A stretch of DNA of 64,000 nucleotides from NCBI RefSeq assembly GCF_030149515.1, contig NZ_JASBRI010000020.1:122467-186466 (forward strand). The letters run 5' to 3'. Shown here piece by piece: positions 1 to 8,516 of the stretch. The stretch comes from Maricaulis sp. (GTDB taxonomy: Bacteria; Pseudomonadota; Alphaproteobacteria; Caulobacterales; Maricaulaceae). The notes under the pieces are model-generated. The model saw only the letters and a program-made list of their open reading frames with translations. It did not search any database and was not told the DNA's origin. A program made the translations under genes and the position numbers. Position 1 is the first letter of the stretch; each line of letters starts with the position of its first letter.

Positions 1-1047
1 GACGTCGATGATGTCATAGCGGATGCCCAGCCGCTCGGCACAGGCCTTGGCATCATCCAGGCTTTCCTCGCTGGTGTATTTCGACGGCATCATCACCGCC
101 CAGACACGTTCCGGCCCCAGCGCATCGGTCGCGATCGCCGCGGAAAGCGCGCTGTCGATGCCGCCGGACATACCCAGGACAACGCCTGGAAAGCCGGCCT
201 TCTCGACATAATCGCGCAACGCCAGGACCATGGCCTTCCAATCGGCCTCGAGCCCCGAGAGGGTCTTCGCCTGCACACCGCCGCCGCATTTCCAGCCCGC
301 CCCGGTACGCACCCATTCCGCCGCATCCAGCGTCTCCTCGAAGGTCGGCAGGCGCTGGATCGTCTCGCCATCGCTGTCCCAGGAAAAACTCGCCCCGTCG
401 AAAACCAGCTCGTCCTGGCCGCCGACCTGGTTGACGAAGACCATGGCCTTGGGCGGGGCCCAGCGCTCGTACCAGGCGGAAAAGGCAGCCTTGCGCTCGC
501 GCTCGATGGTGCGGCGCCAGGGCGAACCATTGATGACGATCATCATTTCCGCGCCCTGTTCGATCAGCGCTTTCGGCACCGCTTCGTACCAGATGTCCTC
601 ACAGACCGGCAGGCCCAACCGGATGCCGCGCCATTTGACAATTTCGGGCAACGGTCCGGGCGCGAAAACCCGCTTCTCGTCAAACACGGCATAATTCGGG
701 AGTTCATGCTTGAAGCGCAGCGCGACGAGATGGCCCTCATCGACCAGGGCGACGGCATTGTGCAACTTCCTGCCCTGACGCCAGGGCAGGCCGACCAGCA
801 CGGCCGGTCCGGCCTTGGTGTCCTCGGCCAGCTGGTCGAGCGCGGCCTTGCAGGCCTCCACAGCCGCCGGCTTGAGCACCAGATCCTCGGGCGGATAGCC
901 CAGCAGGAACATTTCCGGGAAGACGATCAGGTCGGCGCCGCGAATGCGCGCTTCCGACAACGCCGCCCGGGCCTTGGCCAGATTGCCCTTCACATCCCCG
1001 ACGACCGGGTTGAGCTGGGCGGTCAGAATGGAAATCCGGTCTGTCAT
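1..1047 (-). CDS. nadE: Glutamine-dependent NAD+ synthetase (3' end outside the window)
   Basis: This enzyme makes NAD+ from deamido-NAD+, ATP and glutamine in the cytoplasm. The first 349 codons are visible. The N-terminal nitrilase-type glutaminase domain shows the catalytic triad Glu45 (FPEMF), Lys114 (RFKHE) and Cys150 (LPVCEDIW). The C-terminal synthetase domain begins with the ATP-binding PP-loop GMSGGIDSAL, encoded near 145-175. The ATG at 1045-1047 starts the usual N-terminus (MTDRISILTAQLNP). The gene runs off the left edge, so the C-terminal part of the synthetase domain is not visible. The family assignment is secure. Confidence 0.95.
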   Translation of the reverse strand, partial: MTDRISILTAQLNPVVGDVKGNLAKARAALSEARIRGADLIVFPEMFLLGYPPEDLVLKPAAVEACKAALDQLAEDTKAGPAVLVGLPWRQGRKLHNAVALVDEGHLVALRFKHELPNYAVFDEKRVFAPGPLPEIVKWRGIRLGLPVCEDIWYEAVPKALIEQGAEMMIVINGSPWRRTIERERKAAFSAWYERWAPPKAMVFVNQVGGQDELVFDGASFSWDSDGETIQRLPTFEETLDAAEWVRTGAGWKCGGGVQAKTLSGLEADWKAMVLALRDYVEKAGFPGVVLGMSGGIDSALSAAIATDALGPERVWAVMMPSKYTSEESLDDAKACAERLGIRYDIIDV

Positions 1048-1104
1048 GATCGCGACTTAGACCGCGCCGCCCGCTCCCGCAAGTGGCACGCCGCCGCAAC
1101 CGGT

Positions 1105-2034
1105 TCAGGAACCGTAGGTGCGCGCGCCGTCGATCGCCCGGGCCGCGTCCAGGGCGCGCAGCCCGGCAATCCCGGGCACGGCCACGGGTGTGCCGTCCAG
1201 CACGGAGGCGATGAAGGCATCGACATTGGCGCCCAGGGAATCCTTTGCGCTGGGATCCTCGGCAAAATCCGGATTGAGGTCGTAGGGCGTTGTGTTCTCG
1301 AAAGTCTTGGCGACGAAATCGATTTCCAGCACGCCGTTCTCGTATTCGACCCGCATGTGGCGGTCGCGTTCGTGATGAACTCGGCTGGCCTTGAGTTCGG
1401 CGATGCAGCCATTGTCGAAAACCAGCTTGGCCTGGGCCACATCCGGCGAGCCGAACCGGCCGTCGTCGACAATGCCGTCCACGGATTTCACGGCGCCCCC
1501 CGCCAGCGCGATAACCAGGTCGAGATCGTGCACCATCAGGTCCAGTGTCACAGAGACATCGAGACACCGGTCCGACGGCGGTCCCATGCGGCGCGCACAG
1601 ACCCGCTTCGGCTTGTCCGGGACGCTCAACAATCCCATGGCATCAAAGACGAACCGCTCCTGGTGACCGACCTGCAGCACGCAGCCATGCGCCGCGGCCA
1701 GCGAGATCAGCTCCCGGGCTTCCTCGACGCTGGAGGCGATCGGTTTCTCCACCAGGACATGCCGGCCATTGGCCAGGGCCGCCGCTGCGGCTTCGAAATG
1801 ATGCACGGCCGGGCTGGCCACGGTCAGGATATCGCAGTCTTCGATCAGCCGGGCGAGATTGTCATAGGGTTTCACCCCATGCCTGGCCGCCAGATCGCGC
1901 GCCTTGTCGCCATTCGGCTCGTAGATGCCGACCAGATCCGCGCGGTCGTGAGCGGCATATTTGGAGGCGTGAAATCCGCCGAACACACCCGCACCCACCA
2001 CGCCGGCGCGCAGGACCTTCGTTTGCGATGACAT
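1105..2034 (-). CDS. Gfo/Idh/MocA family NAD(P)-dependent oxidoreductase
   Basis: This 309-residue protein has an N-terminal Rossmann fold with the dinucleotide motif GVVGAGVFGGFH around residues 10-20. The EKPIASS motif, whose lysine is the family's usual catalytic residue, lies about 90 residues in. The C-terminal half is the family's alpha/beta substrate domain. An ATG 54 nt upstream is also open, but the start at 2034 (MSSQTKVLRAG) is preferred because a GGGA sequence precedes it and the Rossmann fold begins immediately. The substrate, probably a sugar, inositol or UDP-sugar acid, cannot be read from the sequence. It lies 57 nt downstream of nadE on the opposite side of that gene's start, on the same strand. 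Confidence 0.85.
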   Translation of the reverse strand: MSSQTKVLRAGVVGAGVFGGFHASKYAAHDRADLVGIYEPNGDKARDLAARHGVKPYDNLARLIEDCDILTVASPAVHHFEAAAAALANGRHVLVEKPIASSVEEARELISLAAAHGCVLQVGHQERFVFDAMGLLSVPDKPKRVCARRMGPPSDRCLDVSVTLDLMVHDLDLVIALAGGAVKSVDGIVDDGRFGSPDVAQAKLVFDNGCIAELKASRVHHERDRHMRVEYENGVLEIDFVAKTFENTTPYDLNPDFAEDPSAKDSLGANVDAFIASVLDGTPVAVPGIAGLRALDAARAIDGARTYGS

Positions 2035-2214
2035 GTCTTTTCCCTGTATGGCCGAGAGCGTGCATACCGGTCCGGCCTTGCGGATCAAGCAAGGCCTGCA
2101 TCAACACGTGTTTCGGCAGGTTTCAAAATGCCCGCCGGCCGGCATCCGGACCGCCCTGCCCGCTTGCGCTGCAGAACCACGCGCCTAGGATGCGCGCGAG
2201 GGAGGGCGAAGGCA

Positions 2215-3000
2215 TTGAGCAGCGAGCAGGACCGCGACACACCCGGCCGCGACGTCCTTGATTCCATTTCTATTGCCGCCTTCGACCTGGATGCCCGGAT
2301 TTTCCGGACGCTGTGGCATTCGATCGTGCGTACACCGGACGTCGCCCTGGCTGCCGTGCAGGGCGATTTCTCGCGCTATCTCTCGCCTGTTCGCGTTTTT
2401 GTCGCGCTGTTCGGCCTGCAATTCGTCGTGGCGGCCCTGCTCGGAACGCCGCTGACAGGCACGATCGATCAATTCACCTCCCATGCCGACGACGGCATAG
2501 TCGCAGACTGGCTCGCCGCGGGGCGGACCGCCGGCGGCAATGTGCCCACGATCGCGGAAATAGACACTGCACTGGAGGCCTGGGGCAGCCTTCTGCTCTG
2601 GCCGATCTTCATTATCGCCTCCCTGCCCTATCTCGTCCTGCTCAAACTCTACCGGTTGAGGCTTCCGCTGTGGGCGCACCTGCAATTCTATCTGGTGCCC
2701 ACCAATGCCAGCTTCATCGTCATGATCGCCATCATTCCGATCCAGATTGCGGGGATGGGCTGGTTCATGCTCGCCCTGGCCCCCGCCCTGGGTCTCTACT
2801 ATGTCTGCATGGGCTGGCTGATCGTCCGCTTCTACAGCCGATCCGCGCTGGGAACGGCCTTGCGGCTTGGCGGACTGGTGCTTCTCCTGCCCGTCACTCT
2901 CATCCTGTCCAGCATTGGCCAGCTGCTCGGCACGGCCTGGATTCTGGACAGCCAGTTCGGTCTCAGCCTGATTGAACTCTTCCGCCTCGACTCTCTCTGA
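2215..3000 (+). CDS. Integral membrane protein, DUF3667-like
   Basis: This 261-residue protein is of unknown function. An N-terminal cytoplasmic stretch (FRTLWHSIVRTPDVAL, then a GDFSRYLSPVRVF segment) resembles the entry to DUF3667-type membrane proteins. It is followed by about five hydrophobic segments (FVALFGLQFVVAALL, LLLWPIFIIASLPYLVLL, FIVMIAIIPIQIAGMGWF, LALAPALGLYYVCMGWLIV, LGGLVLLLPVTLILSSIGQLL). The TTG at 2215 is chosen because GGAGGG lies 8 nt upstream; an ATG at 2128 is open but has no ribosome site. The gene reads toward the oxidoreductase at 3026, only 25 nt away, so the two may be co-transcribed. The DUF3667 link is by resemblance only. Confidence 0.7.
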   Translation: MSSEQDRDTPGRDVLDSISIAAFDLDARIFRTLWHSIVRTPDVALAAVQGDFSRYLSPVRVFVALFGLQFVVAALLGTPLTGTIDQFTSHADDGIVADWLAAGRTAGGNVPTIAEIDTALEAWGSLLLWPIFIIASLPYLVLLKLYRLRLPLWAHLQFYLVPTNASFIVMIAIIPIQIAGMGWFMLALAPALGLYYVCMGWLIVRFYSRSALGTALRLGGLVLLLPVTLILSSIGQLLGTAWILDSQFGLSLIELFRLDSL

Positions 3001-3025
3001 CCTCCCCCAGCAAGAGGAAATCATC

Positions 3026-4021
3026 ATGAAATCCCGTGAAGTTCATCTCAACGCCTATCTCAAGGGCGACCCCAGGCCCGAGAATTATTCCATCGTCGAA
3101 ACCGACGTGCCCGCTCCCGGGAAGGGTGAGGTCACGGTGCGCAATCACTACATCTCCGTCGACCCCTACATGCGCGGCCGGATGAGCGGCATCCGCACCT
3201 ATGTCGGCCCGTTCGAAATCGGCAAGGTAATGGAGGGCGGCGCCGTCGGCGAAGTGGTGGAAAGCCAATATGACGGTCTCAAGCCCGGCGATTTCGTCAA
3301 TTCCATGTTTGGCTGGCGCGAAGCCTATACCGCGCCCGGCGACGGGCTGCAGAAAATCGATGTCTCGCAATTGCCGCCCCAGGCCTATCTGGGCATCGCC
3401 GGGCTGACGGGCATGACCGCCTATGTCGGCATCAAGCGCATCATCGGCCTCAAGGAAGGCGAGACCATGTGGATGTCCGCCGGTGCCGGCGCGGTAGGCT
3501 CGGCCGGCATCCAGTTCGCCAAGGCCATGGGCGCCAATGTCATCGCGACGGCCGGCGGCCGGGAGAAATGCGATTTCGTCAAATCGATCGGCGCCGATGC
3601 CGTCGTCGACTACAAGGCCGAATCCGACCTCACCGCCGCCATCCAGGCCGCGGCCCCGAAAGGGATAGACGCCTATTTCGAGAATGTCGGCGGCACGCAT
3701 TTTACCGCGGCCCTGAACACGCTGAAACAATACGGCCGCATCGCCGCCTGCGGCATGATCCAGCGCTATAACGACGCCCAGCCGGCGGCGATCACCGACA
3801 ATCTCACCTTCATCGTCGGCAAGTCGCTCCGGATCCAGGGCTTCATCGTCACCGACCATTTCGACATGATGGGCGACTTCATCAAGGAGCTGTCCGGCTG
3901 GATGGCCGCCGGCAAGATCACGCCGGCCGAGACGGTGATCGAAGGGATCGAGAACGCCCCCGACGCCTTCATGGGTCTCTTCTCCGGCCGCAATACCGGC
4001 AAGATGCTGGTCAAGATCTGA
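3026..4021 (+). CDS. NADP-dependent oxidoreductase, MDR / 2-alkenal or quinone reductase type
   Basis: This 331-residue zinc-free medium-chain dehydrogenase/reductase belongs to the leukotriene-B4 12-hydroxydehydrogenase / curcumin reductase (YncB/CurA) branch. Visible marks are the YISVDPYMRGRM motif near residue 45, the nucleotide-binding segment SAGAGAVGSAGIQFAKAMG near 150-170, and the ENVGG motif near 215. Such enzymes reduce alpha,beta-unsaturated ketones or aldehydes with NADPH and help detoxify electrophiles. The ATG at 3026 follows an AGAGGA site with good spacing. The protein is of normal family length. The physiological substrate is not known. Confidence 0.88.
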   Translation: MKSREVHLNAYLKGDPRPENYSIVETDVPAPGKGEVTVRNHYISVDPYMRGRMSGIRTYVGPFEIGKVMEGGAVGEVVESQYDGLKPGDFVNSMFGWREAYTAPGDGLQKIDVSQLPPQAYLGIAGLTGMTAYVGIKRIIGLKEGETMWMSAGAGAVGSAGIQFAKAMGANVIATAGGREKCDFVKSIGADAVVDYKAESDLTAAIQAAAPKGIDAYFENVGGTHFTAALNTLKQYGRIAACGMIQRYNDAQPAAITDNLTFIVGKSLRIQGFIVTDHFDMMGDFIKELSGWMAAGKITPAETVIEGIENAPDAFMGLFSGRNTGKMLVKI

Positions 4022-4031
4022 TGCCGGGGCC

Positions 4032-4068
4032 GGATGACGGCGTCCGTTGTCACGGGCTGCCGTCATCC
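4032..4068. terminator. Strong hairpin after the oxidoreductase gene, possible terminator or REP-like element
   Basis: GGATGACGGC (4032-4041) pairs perfectly with GCCGTCATCC (4059-4068) across a 17-nt loop, 10 nt after the stop codon. There is no T-run, so termination would be weak or rho-assisted. The CCGTCATCCCGG core resembles intergenic palindromes common in alphaproteobacteria. Confidence 0.45.
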
Positions 4069-4072
4069 CGGG

Positions 4073-4279
4073 CTAGTTTCGGCAAAGGCGCCCCAGCGTC
4101 CAGCCGGCCGCAATAGCCGCCAGGACCGGCGACCAGGTGTCTCCCGCGCCTGCGAGGAAAGCCAGGCCGTAGGCGCTCAACCCTGCTGCAAGTGCGAATG
4201 GCAGCATGCGAATCGGACGATTCGCCACGGTCGCGTTAGGAGACGGTTCACCCTGATACATGTGGGAAAAGGTACGCAA
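4073..4279 (-). CDS. Possible small membrane protein (68 aa), unrecognised
   Basis: A short minus-strand reading frame lies alone in the 447-nt gap between the oxidoreductase and HU genes. The predicted product has two hydrophobic stretches (MLPFALAAGLSAYGLAFLAG and WSPVLAAIAAGWTLGRL) separated by a short polar turn, like a two-span inner-membrane hairpin. The first start is a TTG at 4279; an ATG at 4261 is an alternative. Neither has a convincing ribosome-binding site. No family is recognised, and it could be a chance frame. Confidence 0.35.
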   Translation of the reverse strand: MRTFSHMYQGEPSPNATVANRPIRMLPFALAAGLSAYGLAFLAGAGDTWSPVLAAIAAGWTLGRLCRN

Positions 4280-4468
4280 AACAGGTGCCGAAGGCGAGAA
4301 TCCGGCCCTGTCCCAAGGAAATTACAGTAAATCGGGCCGGATTCACCTGATATGGCTTGCAAAGCGCCCCGGTTCTCGGCCTTCATGAGGCGTCAACGAA
4401 CACGCAGCATACCGAGCGGTTACGATGACCGTGACTGTCCGGCACTGCGCCTAACTGGGGGGAACCCT

Positions 4469-4735
4469 ATGAACAAGTCTGATCTCGCCAAAGCCGTCAG
4501 CGACAAGACTGGCCTGTCCCGTTCGCAAGCCGGCGATGCCGTCGATGCCGCGATCGAAGCCATTGTCGGCTCCGTGAAGGGCAATGACAGCGTCCAGCTG
4601 GCCGGGTTCGGCACCTTCTACGCCAAGCACCGCGAAGCGCGTGAAGTTCGCAATCCGCGCACCGGCGAAAAGATGATGTCCAAGGCACGCACCCAGGCGG
4701 CTTTCCGTCCGGCTGCTGCCCTGAAGGACATCTAA
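4469..4735 (+). CDS. hup: HU family DNA-binding protein
   Basis: This 88-residue nucleoid protein bends and compacts DNA as a dimer. It has the full HU fold: N-terminal helices (MNKSDLAKAVSDKTGLSRSQ), the VQLAGFGTF beta-strand motif, and a flexible DNA-binding arm carrying the conserved RNPRTG. The ATG at 4469 follows a GGGGGGAA ribosome site. An upstream in-frame extension is rejected because it has no HU homology. A clear intrinsic terminator follows 30 nt after the stop, so it is probably monocistronic. It is too short and lacks the C-terminal features to be IHF-alpha; HU-beta type is most likely. Confidence 0.93.
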   Translation: MNKSDLAKAVSDKTGLSRSQAGDAVDAAIEAIVGSVKGNDSVQLAGFGTFYAKHREAREVRNPRTGEKMMSKARTQAAFRPAAALKDI

Positions 4736-4764
4736 GTCAGTCCAACGGGTTCTGATTATTCGAA

Positions 4765-4799
4765 CGCCGCCCGGAGCAATCCGGGCGGCGTTTTTGTTT
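4765..4799 (+). terminator. Rho-independent terminator of the HU gene
   Basis: A perfect 10-bp stem, CGCCGCCCGG / CCGGGCGGCG, closes a 6-nt loop (AGCAAT) and is followed directly by TTTTTGTTT. It lies 30 nt after the HU stop codon. Confidence 0.93.
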
Positions 4800-4820
4800 G
4801 GGTGGATGTTCCTGAGTTTT

Positions 4821-4981
4821 CTTCCCCACGCCAGTGGGGAAGTGGGCCGATGCGAAGCATCGGGTCGAAGGGGCAGCGCGAAGCGCTGTGGGTGTTCGAG
4901 CCTCGCTCCGACATTCCGCTGCGTACCGCAGCGGCCCCTCCCCCGCTTCGCGGGCCCCCCTCCCCACATAGTGGGAAGGAA
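4821..4981. repeat. Composite intergenic palindromic repeat, copy 1
   Basis: This is an ordered series of structures: a hairpin at the left end (TTCCCCACGCCAGTGGGGAA), the phrase GTGGGCCGA running into a second hairpin (CCGATGCGAAGCATCGG), GTCGAAGGGG, a variable centre, and a right end of CCCCCTCCCC plus a hairpin (CCCACATAGTGGG). The ends are roughly inverted with respect to each other. A second copy with the same order of parts lies at 53696-53842 with a different centre. It has no coding potential. It fills the space between the HU terminator and the end of aroG, and looks like a non-autonomous mobile or REP/MITE-like element. Confidence 0.7.
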
Positions 4982-4992
4982 AGAACTCACAT

Positions 4993-6363
4993 CTACGCCG
5001 CATTCGCCGCCGCGTTGTTGTTCCGCACGCGCTTGAGCGATTCGGCGATCCGGAAGGCCATGTCCAGCGCCTGGTCGGCATTGAGGCGCGGATCGCACTG
5101 TGTGTGATAGCGCGCGGCGAGGTCGGCCTCGGTCACGGACTTGGCGCCGCCGGTGCATTCGGTGACATCGCGGCCGGTCATTTCAAAATGCACGCCGCCG
5201 GGATAGGCACCTTCCGAGTAGAGCACCTCCATGAAGCTTTCCAGCTCGGTCAGGATACGGTCGAAATTGCGGGTCTTGTAACCGCTCGACGCCTTGACCG
5301 TATTGCCGTGCATCGGGTCGGACGACCAGACCACCTTGCGGCCGGCCTCGGTCACCGCCCGCGCCAGTGCCGGCAGGTTCTTGCCGACATTGTCGGCCCC
5401 CATGCGCACGATCAGCACCAGCCGCCCGGCCTCATTGTCCGGGTTGAGCGTATCGATCAGCGGCAGGAGTTCGTCCGCCGTCATCGTGGGGCCGCATTTC
5501 ACGCCGACCGGATTGGCGATGCCGCGGGCGTATTCCAGATGCGCCCCGTCCAGCTGGCGCGTACGCTCGCCAACCCAGATCATGTGCGCGGACGTGGCGT
5601 ACCACTGGTTGGTATTGGGGTCGCGGCGCGTGAGGGCTTCCTCGAAGGGCAGGTGCAGTGCTTCGTGGCTGGTGAAGAAATCCACCGCTTCCAGCGACGG
5701 TGCGGAATCGCGGCCGATGCCACAGGCCTTCATGAAGTCGAGCGCTTCGGAAATCCGCACGGCCGTCTCGGCATAGCGTTCCGCCGCCGGGCTGTCCTTG
5801 ACGAAATCCTGGGTCCACTGGTGCACATTGTGCAGGTCGGCATAGCCGCCCGAGGCGAAGGCCCGCAGCAGGTTCAGCGTCGACGCCGACTGGTCGTAGG
5901 CCTTGATCAGGCGCTGCGGATCCGGTTCGCGAGCCCCGGGCGTAAAGGCCACGTCATTGACGCTGTCGCCGCGATAGCTGGGCAGGGTCACACCGTCCAC
6001 GGTCTCGGTGTCCGAGGAGCGCGGCTTGGCGAACTGGCCCGCCATGCGGCCGACCTTCACTACCGGCTTGGACGCCGCAAAGGTGAGAACGACGGCCATC
6101 TGCAGGAGTACGCGGAATGTGTCGCGCACGCCTTCGGTGGAGAAGTCCTTGAAGCTCTCCGCACAGTCGCCGCCCTGCAGCAGGAAGGCATTGCCGGCCG
6201 ATACGTCGGCCAACTGGCGGCGCAGTTTGCGCGCCTCGCCGGCGAAGACGAGGGCCGGGCGTGCCGACAGCTCCTCGATCACGGCATCCAGGGCCGTCGC
6301 ATCCTTGTAGGTCGGCATTTGCTGGACGGGGAATTCCCGCCAGGATTTCGGGGACCAGGTCAT
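4993..6363 (-). CDS. aroG: 3-Deoxy-7-phosphoheptulonate synthase, class II
   Basis: This 456-residue enzyme condenses phosphoenolpyruvate and erythrose 4-phosphate, the first step of the shikimate pathway. It is the plant/mycobacterial class II type. Marks are the N-terminal [17 protein letters not shown], the [10 protein letters not shown] motif with the metal-binding Cys near residue 60, [35 protein letters not shown] and DPMHGNT. Start and length match the family. It is the last gene of a minus-strand run glmU-gabD-rpiA-gor-aroG and begins 1 nt after the gor stop, so it is probably translationally coupled. RpiA upstream belongs to the pentose pathway, which also feeds erythrose 4-phosphate. 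Confidence 0.96.
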   Translation of the reverse strand: MTWSPKSWREFPVQQMPTYKDATALDAVIEELSARPALVFAGEARKLRRQLADVSAGNAFLLQGGDCAESFKDFSTEGVRDTFRVLLQMAVVLTFAASKPVVKVGRMAGQFAKPRSSDTETVDGVTLPSYRGDSVNDVAFTPGAREPDPQRLIKAYDQSASTLNLLRAFASGGYADLHNVHQWTQDFVKDSPAAERYAETAVRISEALDFMKACGIGRDSAPSLEAVDFFTSHEALHLPFEEALTRRDPNTNQWYATSAHMIWVGERTRQLDGAHLEYARGIANPVGVKCGPTMTADELLPLIDTLNPDNEAGRLVLIVRMGADNVGKNLPALARAVTEAGRKVVWSSDPMHGNTVKASSGYKTRNFDRILTELESFMEVLYSEGAYPGGVHFEMTGRDVTECTGGAKSVTEADLAARYHTQCDPRLNADQALDMAFRIAESLKRVRNNNAAANAA

Positions 6364-6364
6364 C

Positions 6365-7753
6365 TTACTCAGCCGCTTTCAACTCGGGCGGTGTCCATTT
6401 CTCCCGCATGGTCACCAATTCTTCCGCACTTGTCGGATGCACGGCACAGGCCGCATCGAACTGGTCCTTGGTCAGGCCCGCCTTCACGGCGATTCCGGCC
6501 AGCTGGATCATTTCGGGCGCATCCGGGCCGACAATATGCACGCCCAACACCCGCTCTGTCTCCCCGTCGACAACAAGTTTCATCATCATTCTCGACGCGT
6601 CGTTGGAGAAGCTGGCCTTCATGGGGCGGAAAGAGGTCTTGTAAATGTCCACTTGCGCAAATTTCTTGCGCGCATCGGCCTCGGAAAGACCGACCGATCC
6701 AACAGGCGGCTGTGTGAACACGGCCGACGCAATGTCAGTGTGATCATAGGCGGTCGGCTTCCCGCCAAAAACCGTCGCCGCGAACGCGGCGCCCTCGCGG
6801 ATTGCGACCGGTGTCAGATTGACCCGGTTGGTCACATCGCCCACGGCATAGATGTTCTCCGCGGTGGTTCTGGAATACGCATCGACCTTGACCGCACCCG
6901 CGCCGTCCAGTTCCACACCGGCCTTTTCCAGCCCCAGACCGGTAACATGGGGATTGCGGCCGATGGCATACATGACGACGTCCGTGTCGACATGCTGGCC
7001 ATTGTCCAGATGCACCCGCTTGCGCCCGCCGCCCAGATCCTCGATCCGTTCGAACACGGTGTGCGTGATCACCCGCACACCCGAGCGCACCAGCTCCTCG
7101 TGCACGGTGGAGCGGATATCGTCGTCGAAGCCGCGCAATACGGTGTCGCCGCGATAGACCTGGCAGACCTGCGACCCCATGCCGGCGAAGATCTGGGCGA
7201 ACTCGCAGGCGATATAGCCACCGCCGGCGATCACGACATGCCGGGGCAGGTTTGCCAGATGGAAGGCCTCGTTCGAGGTGATGCCCAGCTCCGAACCCTC
7301 TATATCGGGGACAAAGGGTGTGCCGCCCGCAGCGATCAGGATCGTTTCGGCCGTCACCGTCCGGCCGGACTTCACCAGCCGGACCGTGTGCGCATCCTCG
7401 AACACGGCCCGGTCCTCGATCGTCTCGACGCCGGAATTGTTGAGATTGCGCTCATAAATGCCCGACAGGCGGTCGATCTCGTTGTCCTTGGCCGCAATCA
7501 GCTTTTCCCAGCTGAACGCGGTCTCGCCCACCGTCCAGCCATACCCTTCGGCCAGTTTGAATGTCTTCGAAAACTCGCTGGCATAGACCAGCAGCTTCTT
7601 GGGCACGCAGCCCCGGATCACGCAGGTCCCGCCGAACCGGTATTCCTCGGCGATCGCCACCCTGCCGGCGCCATGCTGCTTGGCCATGCGCGCCGCGCGC
7701 ACACCGCCGGAACCGGCACCGATGACGAAAAGGTCGTAGTCGTAGTCAGTCAT
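6365..7753 (-). CDS. gor: Glutathione-disulfide reductase
   Basis: This 462-residue FAD/NADPH flavoenzyme reduces glutathione disulfide. It shows the FAD-binding [13 protein letters not shown] near residue 12, the redox-active disulfide [13 protein letters not shown] near 42-54, an NAD(P)-binding [10 protein letters not shown] near 175, and the C-terminal dimer-interface [10 protein letters not shown] holding the catalytic His. The family's usual length and start are kept. It sits between rpiA (61 nt upstream) and aroG (1 nt downstream). GabD and RpiA in the same operon suggest a grouping around NADPH and carbon flow, which is inference. Confidence 0.95.
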   Translation of the reverse strand: MTDYDYDLFVIGAGSGGVRAARMAKQHGAGRVAIAEEYRFGGTCVIRGCVPKKLLVYASEFSKTFKLAEGYGWTVGETAFSWEKLIAAKDNEIDRLSGIYERNLNNSGVETIEDRAVFEDAHTVRLVKSGRTVTAETILIAAGGTPFVPDIEGSELGITSNEAFHLANLPRHVVIAGGGYIACEFAQIFAGMGSQVCQVYRGDTVLRGFDDDIRSTVHEELVRSGVRVITHTVFERIEDLGGGRKRVHLDNGQHVDTDVVMYAIGRNPHVTGLGLEKAGVELDGAGAVKVDAYSRTTAENIYAVGDVTNRVNLTPVAIREGAAFAATVFGGKPTAYDHTDIASAVFTQPPVGSVGLSEADARKKFAQVDIYKTSFRPMKASFSNDASRMMMKLVVDGETERVLGVHIVGPDAPEMIQLAGIAVKAGLTKDQFDAACAVHPTSAEELVTMREKWTPPELKAAE

Positions 7754-7814
7754 GGGTCAGCGCCCTCGTCCTCGTGTTGTCCGCGGGGCGCTGTGCCCCG
7801 TGCCGGGAGCCCTC

Positions 7815-8516
7815 TCAGAGCTCCATCACCCGCGCTTCCATGTCCTCACCGACGATCACCACGCGGGCGAGGCCGATGAAGAGGCCGTGTTCCACCAGGC
7901 CCGGAATGGCCTTGAGATGCTGGTCGGCCAGGCGCGCATCGGGGATGGCGCCGCAGGCACAGTCGAGAATGTAGTGGCCGCCGTCGGTGATCAAAGGGTC
8001 CAGCCCGTCCCCCTTGCGCCGCAATTGCACATCGGGAGATTTCACCCCGGCCCTTTTCAGCGCCTCATAGACCTGACGCGCGGTGATCGAGAAGCCGAAC
8101 CGGTCGACCTCCACCGGCAGCGGAAACCGGCCCAGCGTGTCGACCAGCTTGCTCTCGTCGACCATCACCACCATCAGGTCGGAGGCGTTGGCGATGATCT
8201 TTTCGCGCAGAAGGCAGGCACCGCCGCCCTTGATCAGCTGGAAACGGCCATCGACCTCGTCGGCGCCATCCACCGTCACGGCGATCTGGTCGACATGGTC
8301 GACCTCGATCAGCGGCACACCGGCTTCGTGCGCCACCTCGGCGGTACGCTGGGATGTGGGCACACCCTTGACGTCCAGCCCCTCCTTCACACGTTCGCCG
8401 AGAAGACGCAGGAAGATTTCCGCCGTCGAGCCGGAGCCCAGCCCCAGCGTCATGCCGTGTTCGACGTATTCCAGGGCTGCCGCCGCGGCGTGTGCCTTCT
8501 GGCGTTCCGCACTCAT
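7815..8516 (-). CDS. rpiA: Ribose-5-phosphate isomerase A
   Basis: This 233-residue enzyme interconverts ribose 5-phosphate and ribulose 5-phosphate. Characteristic motifs are LGSGSTAE (phosphate binding), VDGADEVDGRFQLIKGGGA and LLREKI (active site Asp, Lys and Glu), and VSITAR-type beta strands with VEVDRFGF. The start codon overlaps the gabD stop by 4 nt (ATGA), so translation is probably coupled to gabD. The length is normal. Confidence 0.96.
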   Translation of the reverse strand: MSAERQKAHAAAAALEYVEHGMTLGLGSGSTAEIFLRLLGERVKEGLDVKGVPTSQRTAEVAHEAGVPLIEVDHVDQIAVTVDGADEVDGRFQLIKGGGACLLREKIIANASDLMVVMVDESKLVDTLGRFPLPVEVDRFGFSITARQVYEALKRAGVKSPDVQLRRKGDGLDPLITDGGHYILDCACGAIPDARLADQHLKAIPGLVEHGLFIGLARVVIVGEDMEARVMEL

